Origin: Tridacna crocea
Lineage: Eukaryota; Mollusca; Bivalvia; Cardiida; Cardiidae
Assembly (NCBI GenBank): GCA_943736015.1
Contig: OX031061.1
Location: forward strand, 12,471,290-12,535,289
Direction: 5' to 3'
DNA: 64,000 nt
A program made the translations under genes and the position numbers. The number at the start of each line of letters is the position of its first letter. Positions within the stretch are counted from its first letter, which is position 1. Positions 1-10,869 of the stretch are shown here, one piece after another. The notes beneath the pieces are model-generated. The model saw nothing but the letters and a program-made list of their open reading frames with translations. It did no database searches and was not told where the DNA came from.

Positions 1-319
1 CCTGTAATAATAATAGTAATAATAATAGTTAAGGATTAAATTCCTTCCCGCTGGTAGCGATGTCAGCAATGCAATAGTCACTCTGGTAAGCCATTGACCA
101 CGAGACTATATTGCCCTAAGCCTAGAACTGCTGAATATTAGAGAATACTGGATAAATGAACTGTCACCGTAACAAAAGAAACTGAAATATTGCTGAAAAC
201 CCAGGTCGATCTGGGTCGAATTTTTTGTCTATTGCTCAACTTTAGACCCGTCCCACGACTAGCGTATCTCATGATTCAGGAAGTTGTTCGACAAAATTTG
301 ATAAATATGGATTCATAAT

Positions 320-584
320 TTGGAGTGCAACACACGAAAAGGGTCATTCGGACATTTGCGTAAAATGTCGTCTCTGATCAGCTTGTGCAGTCCGCACAGG
401 CTAATCCGAAACGACATTTTCCGATTTTATGTGATTTTCTGTTTTACGCAAGTCTACTGTAGCACAAAATCTAATGTAGTCGTAAAGTGCCGTCTCGGAT
501 TAGCCTGCGCGGACTGCGCAGGCTAATCCGGGACGACACTTTACGCAAATGTCCGAATGCACCTTTTCGTGTGTTGCACTCCAT
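320..584. repeat. Family E TIR element, copy 1
   Basis: Terminal inverted repeats of 45-50 bp, TGGAGTGCAACACACGAAAA and complement, about 265 bp in all. Inside is a second palindrome GATTAGCCTGCGCGGACTGC and its return. Both are typical of a fold-back MITE. Confidence 0.78.
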
Positions 585-775
585 TTTATGTAATAACTTG
601 CTTGGTACCATACATAACAATGTTAGTTGAAGCCCTACGGTCAGGGGGCCACCCATCTTCGCGAGCCAAGTTTACGATCACTACGTGGATCTTACCTTGG
701 CTGATTGAGCTCGATTTCGAGATTCCTGCGATGCGCCCTCTATTGGATGCTAGTTATTAAACCCCCCCCCCCTTT

Positions 776-1010
776 ATGAATACACATGAAGCGATAAGCA
801 GACATCCACGTGGGTTTCATGTTTACCTTCTATTCGAAAGGTACCGACCTTGTTCTATTTTTATCAAAGATGAAATGCTAATAGCGATTTCATTCGTTGC
901 AGCTAGAGCTGGCTGCATCCAATCAAAACGCGTATCGGATGAATGTAAAAATCAAGCTCGATCCGCCAAGGGTAGAGTAGCGTAGTGAATCGTCAGCCTT
1001 GGCTTGCGAG
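776..1010 (+). repeat. Family L repeat
   Basis: AATACACATGAAGCGATAAG to GTCAGCCTTGGCTTGCGA; about 235 bp, roughly 90 percent like the copy at 45709. Confidence 0.7.
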
Positions 1011-1287
1011 GATGGTGGCCACCTGTCCGTACAGCGAATGTATTTAGCTGCGAGGTTTTACCATTCCAACGTGTATTCGGCGAAATTCTCCCTTTTTTAT
1101 GTTCTCTCATATTGGTACTCTGACGACAAAGAATTTCCCCTCTGAGTGCCCCAATTACAGAAAATCAATGAAAACTGACGTCACTGAGAACTGACGTTGA
1201 CCACTGAAACCTTGGTAAAACATGCAGTTTGGTGCATAAACTTGATGATGCCACGGCGATAAACGTTCAACGTGCTTTTATTCAAAC

Positions 1288-1549
1288 ATGGCTTTAACAA
1301 CTTCAAGGTAAGTGGCTATGCATTTTAGTAATTACATGTAGTCGGAAAAAATGTACAGCCATAAAGTTAAACGCTCATCGTGCGAGTTTCGGCACTTCAG
1401 AGTTTGCTGGCCTGATGAAGGGATGGCTCGTTTTAACCCCATATATTTGTTTCAGAATGACAACAAATGATAATAGATGGAAATATATTGATATATTTTC
1501 AAAAAAATCCATTCTTTCCATTTTAATGACAGCCTTCATGGGAAACTAG
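1288..1549 (+). CDS. Candidate two-exon small open frame
   Basis: ATG at 1288 (context AAACATGG) gives MALTTS and a split Arg codon, ending at CAAG|GTAAGT after 20 nt. A downstream acceptor (ATATTTGTTTCAG, exon from 1456) is in the matching phase 2. It continues R-MTTNDNRWKYIDIFS and stops at 1547-1549, for a 37-residue product. The splice sites are good, but the second exon is AT-rich and could be chance; the first exon could instead splice elsewhere. Confidence 0.28.
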
Positions 1550-1570
1550 TAATTATATGCTGCGGGCTAC

Positions 1571-1617
1571 CCAGTATTTTTGTCTTGTGGGCGGCTTGTA
1601 TCGGTCGACGCCGCCAT
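1571..1617 (-). CDS. Candidate first coding exon with YY1-like start
   Basis: The minus strand reads CCAAAATGGCGGCGTCGACC, an ATG inside a YY1-type motif. It encodes MAASTDTSRPQDKNTG up to a possible donor (ACTGG|GTAGCC), with an in-frame stop just beyond. This is a familiar arrangement for metazoan first exons and a GC-rich island in AT-rich DNA. It converges with the + strand candidate at 1288. No downstream exon was found. Confidence 0.28.
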
Positions 1618-1891
1618 TTTGGATGTTGTGTTGAAAGTGTAGTCATGTAAACGTGGCTCCCAAAAGGGAAAGTGTATTTACGAGGGTTTTGCCGGTGTAC
1701 ATGTATGACTGTATGTATACATGTACGCAGCATATATCTATTATCCAATCAGATCGAAAGAAATTTCTTCGCAGTATAATAAAGATGGATATAATCCCCT
1801 TTTGCCAAGGCAAGGTCCCGTTTATGTTAAACATGGTCAAAATTTCTTTGTTTTCGTTATATGTATACGTAATACCAAACCCTTTTCAATT

Positions 1892-2114
1892 CATTACCAA
1901 ACGACAATATGTTATACTGGTCCAAATTGAAAGCATTTGCAGACGACAAAATAAAAGTGACTGAAAAATTGAAATTTGTCTTGTAAAGGGTAGAAAACAT
2001 TGTGGGAAAAGGAGAAAATGCTGGTTACCAGGATTTTCTCCTTTTCCCACAATGTTTTCTAAAGGCTTCTTTCTCAGGGGCGTCAAAAGTAGGGATTGTG
2101 TGGTAATGGGTTAA
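1892..2114 (+). repeat. Family A MITE, piggyBac-like, copy 1
   Basis: Reference description. The full element runs from TTAACCCWTTACCAAACGAC to a GGTAAAGGGTTAA-type end, about 225 bp, so each end carries TTAA followed by CCC as in piggyBac elements. One arm holds a segment like TTTGCAGACGACAAAATAAA; the centre is a near-perfect palindrome, GTGGGAAAAGGAGAAAATGC meeting its complement, able to fold as a hairpin of about 30 bp stem. It has no coding capacity, so it would have moved with enzymes supplied elsewhere. Here the arms begin CATTACCAAACG and end GGTAATGGGTTAA. Confidence 0.8.
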
Positions 2115-2384
2115 CCATAACTTTGCACAATATTTTTACTACTCCATAGGCTGCTTTCTCACAACACCATTTCCGAAACAGCATAGGGAGAGGAATAAAA
2201 CCTGTCACAATGGCTATCATTAATCCTCGCTAAAGAAATGCTCGAGCTGTTGGTTCGAACAAGCAATACTTTGGTGTAAAGCACTGTACAGTGTACATTA
2301 CAAGCTGAGCTACCGGGCAAGGCATATACAGACAAATGTTAGTTCATTTTCAAGTGAACTTTAATTGGCTAAAATTTCTCATTA

Positions 2385-2620
2385 TCTCCTGCTCGATGGC
2401 ATTCTACAAATACACATCTATCTAGCATTCTGGGTACAGAAGCGGAGTAATTTGAATTTCAAAATCAAATAACATGGCCAACTTTATCATGCAAATCAAA
2501 CCCGGTAACTGTTATTTGACCGCTAGGTAAGCCAATTAAATTATGAGAGTTTGATCCCTTTTGGCCGTGAAATCGATCACATACGGAATTATATATTGAC
2601 TGGCGATCTCTGCAAACCCT
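2385..2620 (+). repeat. Family J dispersed repeat
   Basis: ATCTCCTGCTCGATGGCATT and AATACACATCTATCTAGCAT match copies near 35.6 and 43.3-43.9 kb. Confidence 0.55.
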
Positions 2621-3464
2621 TTGCACTTATAACCCGAATTTCGCGCTTCGAGTGTAGAGGGTTTCAATTTATTGGAAAACAACTCTGCGGGGTATCTGGG
2701 GTTGTAATTTACTGGGGTACCAAAACTTGTAGGATTTGTTTTCCTTTCAGGTCTTACAATTTGATCTACCTCAAATTTTACCGAAAGCACACGTTTGAAA
2801 AACTATGGTCAGCTATAGAGATGCTTTTGACCAGCGTTTGCTCTTTTTCAAGCAATGTTGTCATGCCTTAATTGATACAAATTGAATGATTTCAGCCATA
2901 TTTATTGTATTGTCTACAACTGCTTTAAATATTGGGGCAGTCATACATTGCCAGTTCCCGAAGAGTTAAAAAAAAAGAAAAATATCCGCAGTACAAGTTT
3001 CTTATGATGAGACTAAAGCCGGGGAGGAGCGCGACACGAACGCTCGAAATGTAACGGCACATGTGTTTACTGCATCTTTGGAATTTTATCTCTGATTTTT
3101 TCATCATAATTTTGAATTCAATCTCTGATATTTTTATTGATTTATCAACAAAAATGGTACAATAGTAAAACTACTTCGGTAGGATATATTTCTGAATAGC
3201 TACCCACAAAGTTAAGGATATTATGAAGAGGCTTCTCTTGTTACAATGTTTTTGAAAACATTAATTTCCAACCTGTAGCATAGAGCTATTACATAGTCAG
3301 TAGACGGCATTTTATTGTAATTGTTTTGCATAGCGTCGTCACAAATACATGTACGTACATGTATATTAGGCTGGGGAAAGTGTGTTGGTAGATCAGACCA
3401 CACTGATATCGTCTGATCTATCATAAACAAACCAACCGTATACAAATTATATTTTTTAACCTTT

Positions 3465-3881
3465 ATGTTCAATAGGTCAGTTCTTTTTAAAATAATTTCG
3501 TCATTTTTTAGAAGTCAGTGGTTTTGTGAGCACACGGTAAACATAAATCAGCCTGCACAATATTGTTGGAAAATCAAAATTATCTTAAGGGAAGTCAGAA
3601 AGCTTATTTATTGTTCTTTAATATGGCGTAGTTTTCAGTCATTTAGAAAATACATGTTTAGCCCTTTTTACACTTTTTTAAAGCAACTATCGTATTTTCT
3701 TTCTTTTTCCCTGATCGTTTGCATTGTGCCGGAGTTCTCCGATGATGACCGAGTCTCACTGTTAGATATGACGCCTATCGGGTATCTTGATTGGTGTTAC
3801 GTAATGGTATACATTGATACAATGATACGGGGTAATCGGAAAGAAAGTGCATGTATCAGGGAAAAAATCAGACTTCTTTAG
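3465..3881 (+). other. Long open frame of uncertain status
   Basis: A 138-codon frame is unusually long for this AT-rich DNA. Its last third (FSDDDRVSLLDMTPIGYLDW onward) looks more protein-like than the rest, and a pyrimidine-rich tract ending GCCGGAG precedes it, so it might hold a terminal exon. No domain is recognised; chance is as likely. Confidence 0.2.
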
Positions 3882-4274
3882 GGAGAGGAACTATATAAGC
3901 TTTGATGCTTTCGTTTCAATCCTTTTCGCAATATGTTGTTGTAAATGAATGATGTTAGTATATTGAATAAATTAAAACTAAATGTTTAAACTAAGATCAG
4001 ATTTTTTTTACGAGATTGTTTATAAGGACTTAAAGTCAAGTTTAACAAGATCTTGTATAAGGAAGTCCAATTTGCCGCCTTCTCTCTTTAGCTCTTTACT
4101 TGCAAATGTGTGATGATTAATGCATTTTCAAAATTATTTTATTGCGACAGCTCACATATTCAAATTTCCTCGCTATTTCCAATCTGATCACATGTAAATT
4201 CTCCCTCTCATGTGTTTTCAAAAGTCAATAATTTATAACCTTTTCCCATATGGAGAACTTTTTGACTTCACCAA

Positions 4275-4450
4275 CTTAGAATTAAAGCAATTTCAGAAAA
4301 TAAATCAAATGTAGCTAAATTGATATTCTTCACTTTAGAAGAGTAGAAAACATTGTAGGAAAAGGAATCAATACTGGATATTGGTATTTCTCCTTTTCTC
4401 ACAATGTTTACAAAAGGTTTTATGCAGGACCGTTGAAATTCGGGTGTGTG
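4275..4450. repeat. Family A MITE, decayed
   Basis: The core hairpin is recognisable (GTAGGAAAAGGAAT against ATTTCTCCTTTTCTCAC) but both ends have drifted. Confidence 0.55.
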
Positions 4451-5014
4451 CTGTACGGGTCACATCAATAATCCCAAAACGCAAATTGTTTTCTGCTGAT
4501 TTCAGTCACAGATTGATATTGCAACGTCAATTTTTTTAAGCCAAAAGAATTTCGACACATGAAATAAAACCGATTCATTCGGCCCAGGATCAGACTGCTT
4601 GTTTTGTACAGTTTGTTACTGGTCTATTGACTGCATAATTATTATAATGATCCAATAGTACAACAAATTCAATCTTCTTTAGAAAAAAAATGCAATTTAA
4701 AGAAATTTATGCTAACTAAATTGAAATTAGACGATACTGGGAAGATAACGGTTTTTACAAATCTCTTAAAAGTTTTCACTGATGCAAATAATATACACGT
4801 ACATGTATAAAAATGATAAATACAGTCATTATATATTTGGACAATGTGTAAAAACAGGATCCAGGTTTAACAAAACAATACAGACAAGGTTATCATGTCA
4901 TCAGTTCTTATCTTCCCTTTATCCGTTGCTAAATCTTTTCACCCAGTCTTAAAATCTCACTTTGCTCGATACAGCATTTTTTATACAAAAGTTAACGATA
5001 GTGTCGTTTTTAAA

Positions 5015-5315
5015 CTAAAATGGACGCAAGATCTCAATTTAACAAATGTAAACGAATACTTTGATCATAATCACAACAAAACATAGAATACTTCAAGACG
5101 TTATATATTTTTTTCTTGCAATTCATTTTTATGTTATTTAGCGTCAAAAACGGCGCAAGAGCAAATTTCTTAAACCTTTCTATAGAAATAAGAAGGAGAA
5201 TGGGTCAGTAACTTTAAATCAAAATGGACGCAACTTCCCATTTTGCTACAAGAATTAAAATTATATTGAAGTAAAGTAGAGATATTACAGAATACTTCAA
5301 GACGTTATAGATTTT
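5015..5315 (+). repeat. Diverged direct repeat
   Basis: AAAATGGACGCAA and AATACTTCAAGACGTTATA occur in the same order at 5019-5108 and 5221-5312. Confidence 0.6.
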
Positions 5316-5681
5316 AATCATTTTAGAAGAAATATGTGTTTTAGTCGATCAAAAATTTTTTCCTTCTGAATCCTATATGACAGACCGTTATCGGAAATCC
5401 TTTCGGACCAGATAATCGATAAGTTCCAAGGAGAGTAACTCTTGCTCGACCTGCAGATGAAAGTTGGGGATGACTTTTTTTTCTGTGAAACACTACCTGA
5501 TGCGATTGATTCAGCTATGAATGGACAGCAATTTCTATGTAATAAAATATTCCAATTAATTGTGCGTGTATGTATGCGCATTTTTCTTTTTTTTTTGCTT
5601 TTTGTGGGGGGGGGGGGAGGGAGGGGCTTTAATGGGGACAGAAAAGCGTTTTCTTGTTAATGCCAAAAAACTATAGACTAC

Positions 5682-5988
5682 CTGTTGTTATTTCCGAGAA
5701 AGCGTATAACCCTGAATTGTCTTCGTTATTGAGAGCTAACTCCTCAATGAAGTCATCATCAACATTGAAATCCTGCGAAAACGAGGCTACAATTGTGTCC
5801 GTAAACCCACATTTCTTCACCTCATCCAGTATACGCCATTTGTCCGCCGATGTATGCCCTCGAAGTTGGCCCACGGTGCTCTCCCGTATACTGTTGTCAA
5901 GGACGAATAAATCTAAGTCACGAAGAAGTTCGTACTTCTTCAACCTCCGCCGAAGCTCCTGATCGTACTGCTTTGTATACAATTCCAT
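5682..5988 (-). CDS. First coding exon of a DRE-TIM metallolyase-like (HMGL-like) protein
   Basis: An open minus-strand exon begins at ATG 5988-5986 (in-frame TGA upstream) and ends at an ACAG|GTAGTC donor in phase 1. It encodes 102 codons. Residues around 28-60 read VLDNSIRESTVGQLRGHT, then DKWRILDEVKKCGFTDTIVAS. This matches the start of the HMG-CoA lyase / isopropylmalate synthase / pyruvate carboxyltransferase barrel, where a D-x-(S/T)-x-R-(D/E) motif on strand 1 holds metal and catalytic residues and is followed by a K-x2-I-x2-L-x3-G helix. A charged helix (YDQELRRRLKKYELLRD) precedes it. Later exons, on lower coordinates or outside the window, were not found. Substrate is unknown. An alternative upstream boundary at 5999, joined to 8052-7984, is possible. 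Confidence 0.6.
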
Positions 5989-6109
5989 GACCAACTGCAC
6001 TAGCTTTTCACAATTTCACTGTCAAATAAATGTAATATACTCTATTTAAAAGGGATTTAATATATTTGCAAAACGTATCCACCCATGTCAGCCTGAAACT
6101 TTTTGCTGC

Positions 6110-7065
6110 TGGTAATTTTTTTGTGGTATTTGTCGAAGACAATACCACAATGAGTTCAAGATTGAATTTTGATAACCATGTATCTTATTTTGTACCGTGA
6201 ATCTAATACTCCAGATCGCGTTTAGGTACACAGCAGTAGAAAGAGATTGAGTATAAGTAGTTCCCGCTTAAATTTTGCCGGAATATCCCGGATGTTTGTA
6301 GCTTGAAAATGCTTCAAACGCTTTGGAATATCATTACTACGTTCTCTGTCCTAACCACATACAAACAGACAAAGCAATGATTATATGCTCTTTTATCGCA
6401 AAAAAAGCCAGACGGGCTGAAAAACGTAATTTCAAGTGTAATAACTCAGCCTTTTAAAAGAAAGTCGGTCGTCAATGACACTGATAAATCAATCAATCTC
6501 CGAAAGGTCCCGGGCTTTAGTGCAAGAATATAAAACTTGGCATAGAGTAGTTGAATTTAAATACATGAATATTGCCATTTTCTTCATAATTTGCAGCTAT
6601 CTAGGACGACATTTCAATTTAAATCTTGATTTGCAGATCTTCTATATGATACATATTTCTACATATGCCAGAATATCCATTTTGTCATAGCGTACCCAAA
6701 CTCTTTAGAGTCTATACCGAGTCTACACCGAGACAGCGTACCCAAACTTTGTAGAGTTTTAGTTCAACCATTTTGTGCAAAACCGAAGGAAATAAATCCA
6801 GTTAAACTCATTTTTTCTCAGGCAAATTACTTTTACGGTGTCACTCAAATATGTAAATTGAAATGGCATATTAAAATACATTGGGCGAGGCTATCGATCG
6901 TTGAGATACTTAGTTTTGATTGAAACTAGCTTCTCGCGAAATGATACAAATTTGCCAACTGACTTTGGGCTTTTTCGTTCCAAAACCAATTCGTTCCATG
7001 GCTTGTTGGTCCTATGATTGCACGCTACTCCATTTGATTACTCATGAATATTTATAGATCGAGGT
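6110..7065 (+). repeat. Family K dispersed repeat
   Basis: GTGGTATTTGTCGAAGACAA near the start and TTCGTTCCAAAACCAATTCG later recur in reverse complement at 30.49-30.95 kb. TACTCATGAATATTTATAGA ends the shared region. Confidence 0.55.
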
Positions 7066-7179
7066 AATAGACCATTTGCCAAATACCGTTACTGACGCGT
7101 CACCACGAGTTACTTCCCTTTCCACCCGACAATTTTTCCTAATCCTGTATATACCCGAATAGTAAAAGTGTCATATTTT

Positions 7180-7408
7180 TTAACCCTTTGCCCCATAAGG
7201 CATTTCTATGGTATCTCTGATTGACCCTACATAACAAAAAGGATGAAGCCGTTTCTTATGTGTATAATACACCTTTTGACAGTGTAGAAAACATTGTGGC
7301 AAAAGGTAAAATTGCTCGTCACGAGCAATTTCACCTTTTGCCACAATTTTTTCCAAAGGCCCCAACCAGCAATGCGTAGAAATGAGTATCTATGGAGTAA
7401 AGGGTTAA
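7180..7408 (-). repeat. Family B MITE, piggyBac-like, copy 1
   Basis: Reference copy. Ends TTAACCCTTTGCCCCATAAG and GGAGTAAAGGGTTAA. The centre folds: GTGGCAAAAGGTAAAATTGC against its complement. Flanks (TGACCCTACATAACA; AATGAGTATCTATGGAGTAA) differ from family A, but end structure and hairpin position are the same. Confidence 0.78.
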
Positions 7409-7612
7409 ATGGATTACACACTAAACGCGATGAATAAACAACCTAAAACGGCAGTGCCATTAGTTTCATCAGTTATCTTTTTCGAAGACACAGACAAAAA
7501 AGAATTGTTGTTTTATCAATTTTTTGGTAGACTTCAGAGAGTAAAGCGGTATCATTTATAAGCGCTGTCTCCTGCTGGGCTTGTTGATAGAGCTTTTTGT
7601 ATGCAGACTGCA

Positions 7613-7823
7613 TTAACCCTTTGGCCAGCAAGTGCGACTCAATGACCTTTTGCAGACAATATAGATTCAGATCACACCAGGAAGAATGTGCAGTCTGATC
7701 CTAGATCTACACTATCCGACACGGAGATATTTTTCCTCGAGATATTCCTTTGAAATAACTTTTGAGGTTTTACTATCGGCTTTAAAAGTGGCATTTAATA
7801 TATTTAGTAAGATAAGGTTTAAC
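7613..7823 (+). repeat. Family C MITE, TTAA-ended
   Basis: Ends TTAACCCTTTGGCCAGCAAG and GATAAGGTTTAA. Elsewhere the centre is a GATCAGACTGCAC-type hairpin; here it is partly decayed (GATCACACCAGGAAGAATGT). A TACCTTTGAAATAGC-like segment is typical of the right half. Confidence 0.6.
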
Positions 7824-7983
7824 TTAAATTAAACAAATACGCCCCTCCATTCCTAAAGAAATTAGTGCAGATATACCGTTTAAAGTAGGACCTGTTAACC
7901 CAGGTTACATAATGCATTTGGAAAAAGAAAATGTTTGGGCAGAAAAATGCATCTTTTGGCACCAGTAATTAGAACAGACTTAC

Positions 7984-8052
7984 CCTCCGTCACAGCTTTA
8001 AACAATTCCAAACCTTTACAAGTGATCAACGTAAGACTACACGGGATAAACA
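7984..8052 (-). CDS. Weak candidate exon upstream of the HMGL-like exon
   Basis: A minus-strand frame in phase 1 at both ends finishes at a perfect donor (GAGG|GTAAGT) and reads CKGLELFKAVTE near its end. Its acceptor (AATTAAG) has a poor pyrimidine tract. It would join in phase to position 5999, giving VQLVMELY before the HMGL-like region, but that acceptor is also poor. Chance cannot be excluded. Confidence 0.22.
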
Positions 8053-8434
8053 CTTAATTTAGTCCGGCAATATGTCTCTGTTTTTTTTCAAACTATTAAT
8101 TCCAAACATGGATTTCCTTGACAAATACCACTTCAGCGTTTTCAACGCTTTGATTTTTCTGTGTATTGAGGACTATTCTATGAAATGATTCGGGGCGGCA
8201 AAATGGATCAATAGTGTTCGAAGATTGGCTTTGTTTGATGCATTAAACCCTCTTATCACAGAGTGCTGCTAAAATGTATAGAGCTTTTTCCGGGTTTGAA
8301 TTTTTTAACTATCAGCTTAATCACTTCGCCAATATTTTTGAGGACTTTTAAAAATGCTCAGCACAAAACCCAGTGTTCAGCTCCTTGATTGACAAAATTT
8401 AAGACTGGTCCAAATGGAAAGCACGTGCAGACTA

Positions 8435-8435
8435 T

Positions 8436-8467
<32 letters not shown>

Positions 8468-8530
8468 CTATCTCACATACACACACTCTGTCTCTGTCTC
8501 TGTCTCTCTCTCTGTCTCTGTCTGTCTCTC

Positions 8531-8577
<47 letters not shown>

Positions 8578-8584
8578 CTCTCTA

Positions 8585-8623
<39 letters not shown>

Positions 8624-8660
8624 ATTTGTCTTTCTATTGATTGATTGATTGATTTATTTA
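8435..8660 (+). repeat. Compound microsatellite
   Basis: (CTAT)n, then CTGTCT/CTCT-rich tract, then (GATT)n. The long Leu-Ser frame through it is an artefact. Confidence 0.9.
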
Positions 8661-9174
8661 TTTATAAGTTCATTCATTTATTCATTTGAATTTTTATCTA
8701 CTTAATTACTTCAAAGTTTATCTTTTTTTCCAGCATTTTTTGTTTCCAAGAGTCAAGAATTACGTCATTAGTATGATTTTTCCCGACAAAATTCTTTCTC
8801 TCGCAAATGAATGTAGACCGAATCTGATTTTAATTCCCTTTTAAGAAAATTAAACCCTTAAATTATCTTTAAAGATTACATAAGCCAACAAACACAAACT
8901 GTCCTTACCTCTTCTTTTTTTTTTTGAATGTCTGTCTTTTGTTTTCAATAACTGTTTGTCATCGATTGTCAAGAGAACGTATGTCAATAAATCGTAATTC
9001 TTATTTATTTGGTTGATACACCTTGTTTTATAGACTCTCTACATATATTTTTAGATTTCTAGGAATTTTAGGAATCGATTGTTAAAAAACGCATGATTCA
9101 AGTCGATTCTTGCTGGACGCGATGAGTCAGCTAACCATCCTTTAACCGCACAATCTAAAGTTTTAACGACCTAC

Positions 9175-9285
9175 TTTTGAAAACATTGTGGGAAAAGGAG
9201 GAAAAGGCTGGTAACCAGCATTTTCTCCTTTTCCCAAGGCAGGTAACCAGCATTTCCTCCTTTTCCCACAATATTTTCTTCCCCC
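9175..9285. repeat. Family A core with duplicated arm
   Basis: The right hairpin arm (AGCATTTTCTCCTTTTCCCA) occurs twice in tandem, at about 9210 and 9248; the outer ends are absent. Confidence 0.65.
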
Positions 9286-9447
9286 TTTTTTGATATGTAT
9301 ATTTTTCGAATTTCATAATTTGACCCACGTTTAATTTATCGACTTTTAATTTAGAATAGAAACCGATTTGTCATTTAGCTGTTGAGTTAACTATCTCTTT
9401 CGCTTATTGCATTTCTTCAATTGAACCTTCACCAAATAAACTGAGGG

Positions 9448-9845
9448 TCCTGTGTAGCTCAGTGGTAAAGTCACGGTAGGACTTGTGACCAGGAAGTCCC
9501 GGGTTCAAGCCATTCTGGCTCCACTGGGTTTTTCACAGGAATGCCCTTGGGCAAGACACTTCAAGCCTGACAAACTACAAATGTTTCTTCGACCTCTTAG
9601 GGTTAGACCGGCTATCTCTGTGGTAAGCATACCTGATTCGTGACCTGGTGGTCTCGAGGTTGATACCCGGGTTTGACGAACTGAATGTATTTTTCCTACG
9701 AATTTTTTACTCTTACTTCTGATGCATGGGAGAAAAGTAGTAATTGGCATGGAAAGAAAGTTGTGTCAGTACTGGTGAGAGAAAGCCATAAAACACACAT
9801 GCGTAGGTACACAGACCGCCGTGCTATGACATAAGCTGTTAAAAC
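9448..9845 (+). repeat. Two tRNA-derived SINEs in tandem
   Basis: 9448: TGTAGCTCAGTGGTAAAG (A box) and CCCGGGTTCAAGCC (B box). 9605: CTATCTCTGTGGTAAGC and GGTCTCGAGGTTGATACCC, with the tail GAAAGAAAGTTGTGTCAGTA shared with 52.3 kb. Acceptor stems do not pair, so these are not working tRNA genes. Confidence 0.65.
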
Positions 9846-9912
9846 AGAGTTAACCCGTTACCTCGCAGGTATGACATAAGCTGTTAAAACGAGTTAACCC
9901 GTTACCTCACAG
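9826..9912 (+). repeat. 44-bp tandem duplication
   Basis: TATGACATAAGCTGTTAAAA followed by GAGTTAACCCGTTACCTCRC occurs twice at the end of the SINE. Confidence 0.75.
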
Positions 9913-10119
9913 CAAAATTTTAGACATATCCAAATTAAAAGCATTTGCAGGCTACAATTTCAAAGTGCTCAATGGGTGCAATTTCGCTTTGATAGGGTAG
10001 AAAACTTTGTGGGAAAAGGAGAAAATGCTGGTTACCAGCATTTGCTCCTTTTCCCACAATGTTTTCAAAAGGCTTCTTCTTCAGGGGCGTTAAAAGACGT
10101 CATTGTGTGGTAAAGGGTA
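9897..10119 (+). repeat. Family A MITE
   Basis: Near full length with intact hairpin; the right end GGTAAAGGGTAA lacks the last bases. Confidence 0.75.
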
Positions 10120-10321
10120 AAAGTTCAATACAAAAAAAACGACCTTTTTGAACAAACCTTTCGTCGAGCAATTCTTTTTCTTTTCCACCCAGCGAAAGAA
10201 ACTATTTGTAAAAAAATCGTGAGAAAAGAAAAAGCCGCTTGTAGCCGGCATTCTATTCTTTTCCCGAAACATGTGTCTACCTTTGGAACGACAAATTGTT
10301 TCACTTTCGCCCAGTAAAACA

Positions 10322-10660
10322 ACTTAACCCATTACCACATAATCCCTACTTTTGAAGGCACTGTAAAAGAAGACTTCAGAAAACATGAGGGAAAAGGAGA
10401 AAATGCTGCTAACAATAGTGAGAAAAGGGGAATTTTATGGTTACCAGCATTTTTCCTGCGCCAACATTATTTTAAGTCGTTATAGGGCAACTCAATTTTG
10501 TAGCTATCCAAGAAAGCGAGACTTTTGAAAATAATTTTATGGTCCCCATAAGGAGAAAAAAAGTAGCATTTTCTCCTTTCCCAACAATGTTTTTTACCCT
10601 AGGCTTTCAAACCCAATTACGCCATTTTACCAAAATCTTAACTCATTACCAAATGACAAA
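10322..10660. repeat. Family A fragments, rearranged
   Basis: Two or three degenerate copies overlap: TTAACCCATTACCACATAATC at 10324, hairpin arms at 10385-10465 and 10550-10590, and an AACTCATTACCAAATGACAA end at 10640. Confidence 0.5.
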
Positions 10661-10777
10661 ATTTTAGGATTGTTGTGAAGAGTACCTTTTTTCCGGAAGT
10701 GAATTGTGCTCATGTCACAATAATTTGTAATTCTAAAAAATAATTAATGATTTTTTGAAACTGAAAGTTTATTTTAC

Positions 10778-10778
<1 letters not shown>

Positions 10779-10842
<64 letters not shown>

Positions 10843-10866
10843 GGGGGGGGAGAGAGAGAGAGAGAT
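10779..10866 (+). repeat. (GA)n microsatellite
   Basis: AGAGAG units with a GGGGGGGG interruption. Confidence 0.9.
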
Positions 10867-10869
10867 AAA

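Noticed and set aside
2748..2871. Possible terminal exon after TTTTCCTTTCAG
   Set aside because: The acceptor is good but the frame (SYNLIYLKFYRKHTFEK) has no partner exon or recognisable domain.
5318..5581. Next exon of the HMGL-like gene
   Set aside because: An acceptor (TTTCATCTGCAG) and coding-like frames exist, but none continues the barrel motif and part of the stretch matches the family J repeat.
8389..8640. Leu/Ser-repeat open frame
   Set aside because: It is the translation of a CT/CTGT microsatellite.
9448..9530. Functional tRNA gene
   Set aside because: A and B boxes are present, but the acceptor stem does not pair and SINE body follows.
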